Below are positions 16,739 through 25,019 of a stretch of 64,000 bases of DNA, one piece after another. The notes below the pieces were generated by a model that saw only the letters and a list, made by a program, of their open reading frames with translations, was not told the DNA's origin and made no database searches. The translations under genes and the position numbers were made by a program. Where the stretch lies: assembly GCF_030818695.1 (NCBI RefSeq), contig NZ_JAUTAR010000001.1, positions 1,668,501 to 1,732,500 of the forward strand, in the 5' to 3' direction. Position 1 is the first letter of the stretch. The number at the start of each line of letters is the position of its first letter. Origin of the DNA: Chryseobacterium sp. SORGH_AS_0447. GTDB taxonomy: Bacteria > Bacteroidota > Bacteroidia > Flavobacteriales > Weeksellaceae.

Positions 16739-17325
16739 GTTTCGGAATCGGTTCCCATGATATTGGGGTTCCAGTTTTCCGGAACTTTCGGTCCGATATC
16801 GTTTTTAATATAATAATCCTGAATTTCTTTCATGATTTCCGTAAAAGGGACGGAAGCAATTCTTTCGTAAGGAATGGTGTATCCTAAGTAAACGGTATTT
16901 CGTTTAAAATCTCCTGCCGCCAGAACGATCGGCACTTTTGCCGCCAGTGCCATATGGTAGAATCCCTTTCTCCATTTCGGAACCCAGCTCCGGGTACCTT
17001 CCGGTGTGATCACCAAACTGAAATCGTCTTTTGCAAATTGTTCTGCGACAAAATTAATCAGGTCATTTTTCCGGCTTCGGTCGATCCCGATTCCGCCAAG
17101 CCCTTTTACAATTCCACCGTACCAGGCCTTGGTATGGGCATCTTTAATGATGATCTTCAACGGTTTTCCCAACGACCAATAGGCAAGATTTCCCAGGATG
17201 TATTCCATGTTGTGGGTATGAGGCGCCACGACCAGGATGCATCGGTCCAGGCTGCTTGCATCGCCCTGTAGAACGACCTTCCAACCCATTAATTTTAATA
17301 GCAGTTTGCCAATCAGCTTTTTCAT
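16723..17325 (-). CDS. 1-acyl-glycerol-3-phosphate acyltransferase family protein
   Basis: A 200-residue PlsC-family acyltransferase of phospholipid or lipid-acyl metabolism, acting at the inner membrane face. Motif I appears as HTHNME (36-41), so the usual HX4D is HX4E here. Motif III is TPEGTRS (108-114), and the motif IV region is VPIVLAAGD. The Asp-to-Glu change is conservative but should be compared across relatives. The C-terminus runs into a heptanucleotide repeat. A strong terminator lies just upstream, so the gene must have its own promoter or depend on read-through. Confidence 0.8.
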   Translation of the reverse strand: MKKLIGKLLLKLMGWKVVLQGDASSLDRCILVVAPHTHNMEYILGNLAYWSLGKPLKIIIKDAHTKAWYGGIVKGLGGIGIDRSRKNDLINFVAEQFAKDDFSLVITPEGTRSWVPKWRKGFYHMALAAKVPIVLAAGDFKRNTVYLGYTIPYERIASVPFTEIMKEIQDYYIKNDIGPKVPENWNPNIMGTDSETATSN

Positions 17326-17343
17326 AATATTTCGGTTAAAAAC

Positions 17344-17373
17344 AAAAAAGTATAACCAAAGTGGTTATACTTT
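17344..17373 (-). terminator. strong intrinsic terminator ending the small-peptide unit
   Basis: A perfect 12-bp stem (17347-17358 with 17362-17373, AAAGTATAACCA arm) with a 3-nt loop is followed on the minus strand by TTTG and a T-rich tail. It separates the 20-residue peptide gene from the acyltransferase gene. Confidence 0.85.
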
Positions 17374-17400
17374 ACAAATATATTGAAATATTATCGCTCT

Positions 17401-17463
17401 TAAAACAGACTGCTGATTAAATCAACAATTTTCATTACAATTTCTAATGCCAGTTGTACCATA
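17401..17463 (-). CDS. 20-residue hydrophobic amphipathic peptide
   Basis: An ATG at 17463 opens a 20-codon frame reading MVQLALEIVMKIVDLISSLF and a TAA stop. A helical wheel puts Glu7, Lys11, Asp14 and Ser17/18 on one face and Leu, Ile, Val on the other, as in phenol-soluble modulins, small type I toxins or membrane-associated regulatory peptides. A perfect TAnnTTTG promoter element 50 bp upstream and a 12-bp-stem terminator 28 bp downstream make it an independent transcription unit. No Shine-Dalgarno is evident, as is usual in Bacteroidota. Function is unknown; an sRNA without translation is the alternative. Confidence 0.5.
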
Positions 17464-17512
17464 ATTGTTTAATATTTTTTATGAGTGTTTCGGTTATTAT
17501 TTTTTACTACAC

Positions 17513-17520
17513 AAATGTAA
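17513..17520 (-). promoter_or_regulatory. -7 promoter element for the 20-residue peptide unit
   Basis: On the minus strand TACATTTG matches TAnnTTTG exactly. The predicted start near 17506 gives a leader of about 43 nt before the ATG at 17463. No TTG -33 box was identified. Confidence 0.45.
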
Positions 17521-17643
17521 ATATTTTTCTTGATATGAAGAATTAAATTTTTACATTTTTTCATTTTTTCTGAGAGAAGAAGGGTGTGAATTTCAAACGG
17601 TTGTGTTATCCACTCACACCTTCTGCCACTCTCTGAAGTTTAG

Positions 17644-19368
17644 TTATTTGGTTTGTATGGAAATTTCGTTTTTATCCTTATCTACTTTGAAGTCGATATT
17701 GGCTCCTTTCATCTTTTTGATGCTGTGTTTCATCGAGTCGATTACGTGGTCTGCTTCATCACTGGCTACTTTTTTTCCGTTTACAATGATGCTGTCCTGG
17801 TCTTCGTCACCTGAATTGTATTCGATCGTAGAGCCGTTTACGGTGATTTTATTTTTTTCAATCTTGATGTTGCCGTCCTCGTCTCTATCCTGGTCATTGT
17901 CATTGATGCCATCTGCATTCAGATCCCCGTAAAAGCTGATGCCGTCCTGTTTTACCGGAATAACTACGGTTTTCATTGGAAGTACCAGTTCATAGTCTAT
18001 GCTGTAATCTCTGAATCGGTGATCGTAAGGATATTTGATATAATTCGGAAAGATGATCTTATTGTCAATGATATCTACCGGAACACTTACATTCAGTGGA
18101 AGATTATATCCTTTTGCTTCTTTTTTGATGATCAGATAGGGTGTTTTTACATCGGCCTTTCTTGTTACATCCACATGGATCCAGTCTTTATGGTAAACGG
18201 AAACCCTGTCGGAATAAAGATCGTCATCATAAGCTGTGAAGTTCTGAGGAATGGTTACCTGTTTGAAATCCGCATAAATCGTATCCGATTTGGTATTGAT
18301 GGAAATTTCTTCCGTATCTTCTTTATGACCTTTGAAAATCATTTCTCTTTTTGCGATGCTCACCCCGAAATAAGTTCCCAGTCCGATCAGCGTAAGAAAT
18401 AAAGCCCCCAGTACCCAGCCAACATTTCGCAGTTTGGTTTTCGGAGAGAAAATCTTGATGCTTAATAAACTGAAGATCAGTGCAGGAATAAGAGATCCGA
18501 TGATAATCATTGCTGTCAGTACGCTGTACAATCCGTTGTCATCAAAATAGAATTTGATTTCACTGGCACCCGGAAAATCGGAATCGATCCCGAAAAGCCC
18601 GAACACGACAAACACCCCGATAATAGATCCTACAGCCATCAAAGCGAAGAATGCACCCATGATGTATTTTAGAACATTCCATACACCGCTGCTTGCGTTA
18701 TTGATGTAAGGTTTGTTTTCGATATAGATTTCGCCTGCTCTTGTTGTGGTTTCATTCGCAAACTGTACCAGTTTGCTGGATTCTTCCTTTAGGTTATCAA
18801 AATTAAGCGGTTTTCCTTTCATCTTCAGAAAATCGGATGCTGTTTCAGCCTGCGGAAGTACGGCCCAAAGGATAAAGTAAAGCAGGATTACCAGAAAAGA
18901 AGATCCCGGTGCTACCCAAAGGAATAGGAATGCGCCTACCCAGATCAGTCTCATTACCGTAATGTCCATGCCGAAATAAGAGGCCAGACCGGCACAGACT
19001 CCCGCGAGCTTTTGTCTTTCAGGATCACGGAACAATTGTTTTTTATCCGAATATTCGGTTCCTGTGCTGCTTGCTTTTTTTGTGTTTTTTTCAGAATAGT
19101 AAGCTTCTTCCTGCTCTTCGATTTTTTCAGGGCTTCCAATCTGGGCAATAACTCTTTCTACATCCGTATCATTGATTACTTCCCGTTTTGCCATGGAATC
19201 TCTGAAAATTTCCACCATTCTGATTTCTATATCGTGCATTACCTCATCAGCCTCCGAAGCATCCAGCGAGCTTCTCAGCGCATTCAGGTAGTCGCTCAGT
19301 TTTATGTAAGCATGTTCTTCTATCGTAAAAGAAAAACCTGCAAGTCCTATTGAGAGTGTTTTGTTCAT
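17644..19368 (-). CDS. PspC domain membrane protein
   Basis: A 574-residue membrane protein. An N-terminal helical region (1-100) is followed by a PspC domain (about 107-170: RDPERQKLAGVCAGLASYFG then the hydrophobic VMRLIWVGAFLF). Three or more membrane helices follow (about 230-330), then a periplasmic beta-rich region with DUF4097-like strands and an Asp/Lys-rich tail (NADGINDNDQDRDEDGN). It lies 10 bp after a PadR regulator gene, a standard pairing in Flavobacteriia, so envelope stress and autoregulation by PadR are likely. Confidence 0.87.
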   Translation of the reverse strand: MNKTLSIGLAGFSFTIEEHAYIKLSDYLNALRSSLDASEADEVMHDIEIRMVEIFRDSMAKREVINDTDVERVIAQIGSPEKIEEQEEAYYSEKNTKKASSTGTEYSDKKQLFRDPERQKLAGVCAGLASYFGMDITVMRLIWVGAFLFLWVAPGSSFLVILLYFILWAVLPQAETASDFLKMKGKPLNFDNLKEESSKLVQFANETTTRAGEIYIENKPYINNASSGVWNVLKYIMGAFFALMAVGSIIGVFVVFGLFGIDSDFPGASEIKFYFDDNGLYSVLTAMIIIGSLIPALIFSLLSIKIFSPKTKLRNVGWVLGALFLTLIGLGTYFGVSIAKREMIFKGHKEDTEEISINTKSDTIYADFKQVTIPQNFTAYDDDLYSDRVSVYHKDWIHVDVTRKADVKTPYLIIKKEAKGYNLPLNVSVPVDIIDNKIIFPNYIKYPYDHRFRDYSIDYELVLPMKTVVIPVKQDGISFYGDLNADGINDNDQDRDEDGNIKIEKNKITVNGSTIEYNSGDEDQDSIIVNGKKVASDEADHVIDSMKHSIKKMKGANIDFKVDKDKNEISIQTK

Positions 19369-19378
19369 AGCTTTGTTT

Positions 19379-19708
19379 TTAATGTTTTTGAGTGATTTGG
19401 TTAACTGAATTTGTCAATTCGTTCCAGGTGTTTTGAAGTTCGCCTAAGAACAGTTTACCTTTTTCTGTGATCTGGTAATATTTCCGGGGTGGTCCTCCTG
19501 TAGATTCCTCCCATCGGTACGAAAGAAACTCTCCGTTTTTCAATCTTGTTAAAAGAGGGTAGAGGGTTCCTTCCACAACATCCAGTTTTCCTTTTTTCAG
19601 TTCATCAATTAAATCAGAAACATACATTTCGCGGTGATTGATGAGGCTTAAAATACAGAATTCCAGAATCCCTTTCCGCATTTGCGCTTTGGTATTTTCG
19701 GTATTCAT
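19379..19708 (-). CDS. PadR family transcriptional regulator
   Basis: A 109-residue PadR-type winged-helix repressor. Its DNA-binding domain covers about 10-85, with the recognition segment EGTLYPLLTRLKNGEFLSYR and the wing WEESTGGPPRKYYQITEKG. A short C-terminal helix serves for dimerisation. It is the first gene of a two-gene unit with the PspC protein and probably represses its own promoter in the 218 bp upstream (19709-19926), where I saw no certain operator. Confidence 0.9.
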   Translation of the reverse strand: MNTENTKAQMRKGILEFCILSLINHREMYVSDLIDELKKGKLDVVEGTLYPLLTRLKNGEFLSYRWEESTGGPPRKYYQITEKGKLFLGELQNTWNELTNSVNQITQKH

Positions 19709-19926
19709 CTTTAATAAGTTTTGTTAATTAGTTATATAATTTTCGAAACCCGGAACCTAGCTAGCAGAACCTGTTTCGATTTTACATTACAAAGATATGT
19801 AATTAGAATGGTATTATGCAATACAAAGTAGTGAAAAAATATTAATTAATTGTTTAAGTGACTGATAATCAATTAAATTATTTTTAATGATAAAATTAAG
19901 AAATTGGGAAGACCAGAAAATTCAGG

Positions 19927-21261
19927 CTAAATTTTAGTAATTTTACCTGGGAGGCTTGTGGTTCGTAAAGTGACCAATGCCTTTTTCTCCAACACTTTCT
20001 GATATGATTGAAAATTGTATTTTTTGTAGAATTTACGGACGATGAGTGCCATTTCCATCATCGCAAAATGTTCGCCGATGCAAAGACGTGGACCTGCTCC
20101 GAAAGGATAGTAGGCAAAATTCTTTGCATTTTCATCGTCAAAACGTTCAGGAATAAACGAAGTGGGATGGTCCCAATATTTTGGATTCTGATGCAGGCCG
20201 GCAATGTAAAGGATAATTAACGTGCCTTTCTCCCATGAATAGTCTTTGAATCGGTCGTCTTCCAATGCCTGACGGTCAATAGCCCAGGCAGGGGGATGCA
20301 GCCTCATGGATTCTTTAATGACATTCATTGTAAAAGACTTTTTCATCAAGCTCTCAGTGCTGAAAGCATTTTCACCTTCGTTTTCAATCTCCTGCCGTAA
20401 TTTTTCCGCTTCATAGGGATGTTGGCTGATTTCGAAAAAGATAAAACTTAGCGCATTGGCCGTCGTTTCGTGCCCGGCAATAAAAAGGATCAGCATTTCA
20501 TCCACCAGCTGCTTATCGGACATTGGGAGTCCTGTATCTTCGTATCTGGATTGAATCAGCATATCCAGCAGGTCATTTTTTTCCTCCCCTGAATTCCGCC
20601 GCTTGTCCAGAACACGCTGAATAATGGCTTTTGCTTTTTCGCTTTTTTTAATGGTCTTGCCGATAATGCCGAACAAACTTAAAATCTGGGTGTAAAGCGG
20701 AATCCTTACTTCCTTTGCAAAAACTTCCTGAACTTCGGTAATGATTTTTCCCAACTCCTTTATTTCAGTTTCTTCAATATCCGAACTGAACAGGGTTTTG
20801 GCCACAATATTAAAAGCCAGCGTATGAAAAAAGTCGTACAGATCTACTTCCGGTTCCTGATCAAATGGCTGAAATGCTTTTTCGATCTCCTCATCCATAA
20901 TAGAAACCAGGTTTGTAATTTTAATCTTGCTGAAGCCGGGCTGGATCAGTCGCCGCTGCTGCAGCCAATCTTTTCCGTTGTTGGTAAGCAGGCCGTTACC
21001 AATATATTTACCTAAAGTAACAGATTGTATTTCAGATTTGAAATAGTTTTTGTGGTTTTGCTTTAAAATATACTCTACAAATTCTTTATCCTGCGAGAAA
21101 ATAAGCTTTTTATTCGTCAAGCTTGCCCGTAGAAAATAGCTGTCTCCTGCTAGCACATGATTCCCGCTGATTACCCCCAAAGGATTTTTCACTCCATTAA
21201 ACAGAGAGTAGAGCTTTCTTTTTCCTTTGATTTCGGTAGGGTAATTGAATTTCGGAGCCAT
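19927..21261 (-). CDS. cytochrome P450
   Basis: A 444-residue soluble bacterial cytochrome P450 monooxygenase. The landmarks are present: I-helix AGHETT (262-267), ExxR at Glu317-Arg320, the PERF motif (371-374) and the heme loop FGAGPRLCIG with Cys394 as thiolate ligand. No membrane anchor is seen. It stands alone, without a neighbouring ferredoxin or reductase gene, so electrons must come from elsewhere. Overall architecture resembles the CYP102-heme-domain/CYP4-like bacterial group (fatty-acid hydroxylases), but the substrate is unknown. Confidence 0.93.
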   Translation of the reverse strand: MAPKFNYPTEIKGKRKLYSLFNGVKNPLGVISGNHVLAGDSYFLRASLTNKKLIFSQDKEFVEYILKQNHKNYFKSEIQSVTLGKYIGNGLLTNNGKDWLQQRRLIQPGFSKIKITNLVSIMDEEIEKAFQPFDQEPEVDLYDFFHTLAFNIVAKTLFSSDIEETEIKELGKIITEVQEVFAKEVRIPLYTQILSLFGIIGKTIKKSEKAKAIIQRVLDKRRNSGEEKNDLLDMLIQSRYEDTGLPMSDKQLVDEMLILFIAGHETTANALSFIFFEISQHPYEAEKLRQEIENEGENAFSTESLMKKSFTMNVIKESMRLHPPAWAIDRQALEDDRFKDYSWEKGTLIILYIAGLHQNPKYWDHPTSFIPERFDDENAKNFAYYPFGAGPRLCIGEHFAMMEMALIVRKFYKKYNFQSYQKVLEKKALVTLRTTSLPGKITKI

Positions 21262-21490
21262 GCTGAAAAATTTATTCTAAAAATACGACTAATCTCTGAT
21301 AATAAATACATAAAACGTATGATATGTTATGCATTGCCATGAGATTAAAATTTACGTAGACGTTGGTTGTTCACAAGATATTTTGAGAAGACCTGAAATT
21401 TAAGCTATCCGATATATCTGAAGTAAAAAAATTTTAAATCGATTACATTTTGTCTGATCATCTTTACAGCAGGATTACTGTTAAAAGCCT

Positions 21491-21498
21491 TATTTTTG
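21491..21498 (+). promoter_or_regulatory. -7 promoter element upstream of HD-domain gene
   Basis: TATTTTTG matches TAnnTTTG exactly, 78 bp before the ATG at 21577. The 315-bp stretch 21262-21576 between the divergent P450 and HD genes holds nothing else I can identify. Confidence 0.35.
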
Positions 21499-21576
21499 TA
21501 ACTGAAAATGGATCTGTGATGCAGACACTGATGCATTATAAAAGAACATTCCACTAAATAAAATATAAATCCAACG

Positions 21577-22167
21577 ATGAAGATTCAGAAAGAAATCGAT
21601 TTTATCCTGGCGGTGGACACCCTGAAAAATGTGCAGCGAAGAAACTATAACGCGGATGATTCGAGAAGGGAGAACACGGCAGAACATTCCTGGCAGATTA
21701 TTATTCTGGCCCAGATCCTTTTTCCATACGCAAAAAACAGGGCGGATATCGATTTGTTGAGGGTGATCCGCATGTTGTCTATTCATGACCTGGTGGAAAT
21801 TGAAGCCGGGGATACTTTTATATTTGATGAAGCGGCAATGGTCGGGAAATTTGAACGGGAAAAAATTTCAGCTCAGAAGATTTTCGGTATTCTGGACGAG
21901 CCTTTACGATCCGAATTTTTCAACCTGTGGCTTGAATTTGAAGAAGAGCAGACACCGGATGCCATTTTTGCGTGTGCCATCGACAGGATTATGCCGTTTA
22001 TCCTGAATTCCCATACTTCCGGAAAAAGCTGGACCGAAGCCGGCGTTACCGAAAAACAGATCCGGAATATGCTTGAAAATGCCATCAGCAGAGCATCAGA
22101 TGAGCTGGGAGAAGCCTTCCAATTGCTGCTGATCAAAAATCTGGAAACGGAAAAGGTGATGAAATAA
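21577..22167 (+). CDS. HD domain hydrolase (YfbR/5'-deoxynucleotidase-like)
   Basis: A 196-residue HD-superfamily metal-dependent phosphohydrolase. Metal ligands are His37 in TAEHSWQ and the His70-Asp71 pair in SIHDLVEIEAGD. A later Asp in CAIDRIMPF completes the set. Size and motif spacing match YfbR/HDDC2 5'-deoxynucleotidases, which remove phosphate from deoxynucleoside monophosphates. Substrate assignment is by family resemblance only. It is a single plus-strand gene facing a minus-strand gene across a hairpin. Confidence 0.85.
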   Translation: MKIQKEIDFILAVDTLKNVQRRNYNADDSRRENTAEHSWQIIILAQILFPYAKNRADIDLLRVIRMLSIHDLVEIEAGDTFIFDEAAMVGKFEREKISAQKIFGILDEPLRSEFFNLWLEFEEEQTPDAIFACAIDRIMPFILNSHTSGKSWTEAGVTEKQIRNMLENAISRASDELGEAFQLLLIKNLETEKVMK

Positions 22168-22186
22168 TATAAAATTGATTCCGCTT

Positions 22187-22220
22187 GAGGTTGGTGAGGG
22201 AAGCTGGAGGCTGGAAGTTT
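22187..22220. repeat. dispersed GCTGGA/TTCCAGC intergenic unit
   Basis: GAAGCTGGAGGCTGGAAGTT belongs to a short repeat family that recurs at 35499-35522, 35612-35642, 35697-35735 (inverted) and 44912-44935. It always lies between genes. Confidence 0.5.
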
Positions 22221-22343
22221 TTTTTTATAAATTATTCCGAGTACCAAATAGTTATTGTTTATTAGAAAAATTTCAAGTCATTAGGCTTCTTTTCTGGTTA
22301 AATAATTAATGGATATTATTAGAAATTCATCTTAAAATAAAAA

Positions 22344-22370
22344 GTTTCGGCGGGCAAAGCCCGCCGAAAC
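22344..22370 (-). terminator. GC-rich intrinsic terminator after hotdog thioesterase
   Basis: A perfect 12-bp stem (22344-22355 with 22359-22370, GTTTCGGCGGGC arm) with a 3-nt loop is followed on the minus strand by TTTTTATTTT. It ends the thioesterase transcript and may also stop transcription from the HD gene. Confidence 0.85.
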
Positions 22371-22424
22371 GCCTTAAAAAACATGAGAAGTATGGGTTCC
22401 GGCGAAAGGTTGCCGGAACTTTAT

Positions 22425-22808
22425 TTAAAGGATTTGGATGGGCTTCTTAAATTCATCAATCGCCACGAAGGTAAAATCACCTACAATAGCCCGCTCTCTT
22501 TCGTAAGAGTACATTTGCTCCGTATAGATTTCCACATTTACCTTCAGGCTTGTTTTTCCTACGTGAACCACTTTTCCGATCAGTTCAACGATCGTTCCTG
22601 CGGGAATTGACCTGTTGAAATCGATCTTATCGCTGCTTACCGTTACTACGCGTTTTCTGGCAAACCGTGTGGCTGCAATAAAAGCCACCTCGTCCATCAG
22701 CTGCATGGCCGTGCCTCCGAAAAGCGTATCGTAATGGTTGGTCGTGTTGGGGAAAACAGCTTTAAAAATTCGGGTTTCGGACTTTTCAATTCTTTCTTCT
22801 ATCGTCAT
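22425..22808 (-). CDS. acyl-CoA thioesterase (YciA-like hotdog)
   Basis: A 127-residue hotdog acyl-CoA hydrolase of the YciA/BFIT group. Diagnostic residues are Asn22 in VFPNTTNHYDTLFGG and Asp39-Glu40 in MQLMDEVAF, with RKRVVTVSSDKIDFNRSI forming the central strands. It hydrolyses acyl-CoA to free acid and CoA in the cytoplasm; chain preference is unknown. A cobalamin riboswitch with its own promoter lies upstream on the same strand, ending 126 bp before this start, and no other gene intervenes. The enzyme could be B12-regulated, or the riboswitch is a relic. Confidence 0.87.
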   Translation of the reverse strand: MTIEERIEKSETRIFKAVFPNTTNHYDTLFGGTAMQLMDEVAFIAATRFARKRVVTVSSDKIDFNRSIPAGTIVELIGKVVHVGKTSLKVNVEIYTEQMYSYERERAIVGDFTFVAIDEFKKPIQIL

Positions 22809-22933
22809 ATTTCATTATTAATTAAAGCGAAATGAAATAAATCGACACAACAGAAAACAGCAGAGACGGGAATCTCCGGACATCCGTTAGATCAATAAAC
22901 TTCAGATCGCGAAAGTTTTTATTGTAAAGAAAA

Positions 22934-23100
22934 AGGCAGGTCTCCTGACTTGTAACATCTTTATTTCCTTCCCATCCCGTCTGAGACAGAACAGTGGACT
23001 CTTAATAAAGACTTCAGTTACTTACAGTTGCGCGACAGTCCGTGATTTGCACACGGTTCCCTTTTAATCTGCAGCTAAGCAGAACCGGTTTCTGAAAAGC
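22934..23100 (-). promoter_or_regulatory. cobalamin riboswitch
   Basis: Read on the minus strand, the conserved cobalamin-aptamer blocks occur in order: AAAAGGGAA with a stem arm, GTGTGCAAATCACGGACTG, the core TCGCGCAACTGTAAG, a variable arm containing GATGGGAAGG, and the B12 box GTCAGGAGACCTGCC (22935-22949). This matches the Rfam Cobalamin class. It has its own promoter element just behind the preceding gene's stop. The only gene downstream is the hotdog thioesterase at 22808; no TonB receptor, B12 synthesis or B12-dependent enzyme gene follows. Confidence 0.93.
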
Positions 23101-23142
23101 TCAAAATATAGCTGTGAAGCAAATTCCAGGGCTTTCCGTTGG

Positions 23143-23150
23143 CAAAAGTA
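23143..23150 (-). promoter_or_regulatory. -7 promoter element of the cobalamin riboswitch
   Basis: On the minus strand TACTTTTG matches TAnnTTTG exactly and lies about 43 bp before the aptamer, between it and the stop codon of the preceding gene at 23166. The riboswitch transcript is thus independent of that gene. Confidence 0.45.
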
Positions 23151-23165
23151 GTGATTATTGATGAA

Positions 23166-23966
23166 TTATTCGGGGTTTTTGAAAATGATCTGGCTTTCGA
23201 CCTTTCCCTGTTTGATGGTCCAGATCGTTGTGTATCTGTTTTGGCCTGAACCGTTGATCATATAAAGGAAAATATGGTCATTGTCGATGGCTGTCACCCC
23301 GACATTATTGAAATCCATGGTCGGCTGGAACATGTTTTTGATGGCATCCCTTACAAAAACGGAGCCCCGTCCCGGCTGTTGCACGCGAACGGATTTAATT
23401 TCGGTTAAATCTTCAGGAAGCTCTTTTCCTACCCCCCAGGCTTTTACTTTATCCACTTTGATGATGTTTCCCTCAGCATCTTTTTCCTGCTTTTTGATCT
23501 TGGCGTAAGACGGATAGACATCAATGATCACTTTGGTTCTCTGATTTCCCGGGATTTTTGGATTGGAATCATCGGTGAAGATCAGGGATTTTCCGTTTTT
23601 GGATTTGGAAGGGGTAAACTGCGGCAGCTTGTCTACGAAAACCACCCGGTTTTTATTCACCATCCCTTCTTTGGTAATGCTGTCGTACCGCACAAAAGGT
23701 TTTTCGGTGTCTTCTCTTTCAGGATATTTGATCCATATCCATTCGGTTTCTCCCGGTGCCGGCTTTTCATAGATAAAGACATCCCCTGTTTTCATGCGGA
23801 TCTTGTCGATGATCTTGCGGTAATCATCTTTATGAACCCGTACCATGGCATACCCTTCTTCAGCTTTTACTACGCCAAAAGGAACTTTGTTCTGGCCTTT
23901 GGCAAAAGCGATGGAAAACAGACTGAAAACGGAGAGGTAGAATGCTTTATGTACGGAAATCATCAT
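23166..23966 (-). CDS. secreted protein of unknown function
   Basis: A 266-residue exported protein with a signal peptide (ISVHKAFYLSVFSLFSIAFA) and no further membrane helix. The mature part is rich in Lys, Asp and Val, with beta-strand segments (VIIDVYPSYAKIKKQ, MINGSGQNRYTTIWTI) and conserved-looking Gly-Asp turns. I do not recognise the family. The start MMIS at 23966 is supported by the signal peptide. It stands alone between the cobalamin riboswitch and the ABC genes. Confidence 0.65.
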   Translation of the reverse strand: MMISVHKAFYLSVFSLFSIAFAKGQNKVPFGVVKAEEGYAMVRVHKDDYRKIIDKIRMKTGDVFIYEKPAPGETEWIWIKYPEREDTEKPFVRYDSITKEGMVNKNRVVFVDKLPQFTPSKSKNGKSLIFTDDSNPKIPGNQRTKVIIDVYPSYAKIKKQEKDAEGNIIKVDKVKAWGVGKELPEDLTEIKSVRVQQPGRGSVFVRDAIKNMFQPTMDFNNVGVTAIDNDHIFLYMINGSGQNRYTTIWTIKQGKVESQIIFKNPE

Positions 23967-23996
23967 GAAATTTTTTTAACAGTTCAAATATATAAA

Positions 23997-24658
23997 TTAA
24001 ATGCTTTTCGGCAGATAATAATGCTGTTGTAATTCGTTTAAATCTTTTATTTGTTTTAAAATTCCTTCATGCAGAAAGTAAATTTCATCGGAAAGTTCCA
24101 GCGCATATTCCGTCATAAAATTCGAAATAATAAATCCTTTGTCCTTTGATATTTCTTTTATGGTTTTCATCACTTTTTCAGTAAGAATGGGAGACAGGCC
24201 GCTGTAAGGTTGTTCCAGCAGAATAAATTCAGCTTCGGAATGAATGATCGTCAGTACTTCCACCAGCTTTCTTTCGCCGCCGGAAAGATTCTGACGGTCC
24301 TGTTCAGGAATGGCTTGATAAGATTATTATTAAAAAGTTTAAGGGTATTTTCCCGATTACAGAATAACGGGATCAGATTTTTAACTTTACTGTTTTTCGG
24401 AAACATCGGCTGTTGCGGCAGATAGGCAATCCTGTTTTTTCTATCGGATTGCTTCGTTAAAACTTTATTATTAAACTTAATGAACTGCGAATCCCCTTTC
24501 ATGGTTCCGAAAATAATCTGAAGTAAGGTTGATTTCCCTGAACCGATACTTCCCAGTAAAGCCACAACTTTTCCTGTTTCACAAGTCAGGTAAACATCCT
24601 GTAAAATTTTCTTTGAGCCAAAGGATTTTGTAACGCTGTCGATATGTAATATACTCAT
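23997..24658 (-). pseudogene. ABC transporter ATP-binding protein, split by one-base frameshift
   Basis: The N-terminal part (24658 to about 24290) has Walker A GSIGSGKST and Q-loop LPQQP. The C-terminal part, in another frame, has the signature NLSGGERK, Walker B FILLEQP and a degenerate D-loop. The frames join at 24288-24293, where AGAATC would need one more base (AGAAATC or AGAGATC) to read TVR-N/D-LSGG. With that base the protein is 220 residues, normal for a single-domain ABC ATPase. Walker B shows Glu-Gln, and the H-loop position reads Asn in ISNFMTEYA, so catalysis may differ. It overlaps the upstream small membrane gene by 4 bp (ATGA). Confidence 0.8.
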
Positions 24659-24939
24659 AAAAATTTAGAGATCAGATTGATAACGAAACCAATTGAAACC
24701 GTGGTGATCCAAAGAAATAATTTTGAAAAACCGAAATTGGCAAAAAACACATATTCATGCTTTAATCTCAGTTCATAAATTAAAAAATGAAAGGAAGGGA
24801 AGATCACAAGAAAACAGAACCCGAAATTACCGATATTTAAACCCGTCTGAAAGGCTAACAGCAATGAAAATAATACCGTCGGGATCAGCAGTTTGATATA
24901 AAATATCCAAAGGATTTTGAGGTCTTTTATCATATTCAA
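24655..24939 (-). CDS. small membrane protein paired with ABC ATPase
   Basis: A 94-residue protein with three hydrophobic segments (about 10-28, 33-52 and 67-88) separated by short basic loops. Its TGA overlaps the ABC ATPase ATG by 4 bp, so the two are translationally coupled and presumably form a complex. It is too small for a standard ABC permease. It may be a minimal membrane subunit or a reduced permease half. No family recognised. Confidence 0.65.
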   Translation of the reverse strand: MNMIKDLKILWIFYIKLLIPTVLFSLLLAFQTGLNIGNFGFCFLVIFPSFHFLIYELRLKHEYVFFANFGFSKLFLWITTVSIGFVINLISKFL

Positions 24940-25019
24940 ATATAATAAAACTAAAACTTGTGATTTATTGATTATCTTTAGGCAATAATAACTTTTGAAA
25001 ACAATCTAAACCATTAAAT

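Noticed and set aside
22809..22933. A 21-codon frame between the riboswitch and the thioesterase (MSGDSRLCCFLLCRF)
   Set aside because: Cys-rich, no promoter or family resemblance, and most of it overlaps the probable expression platform of the riboswitch.
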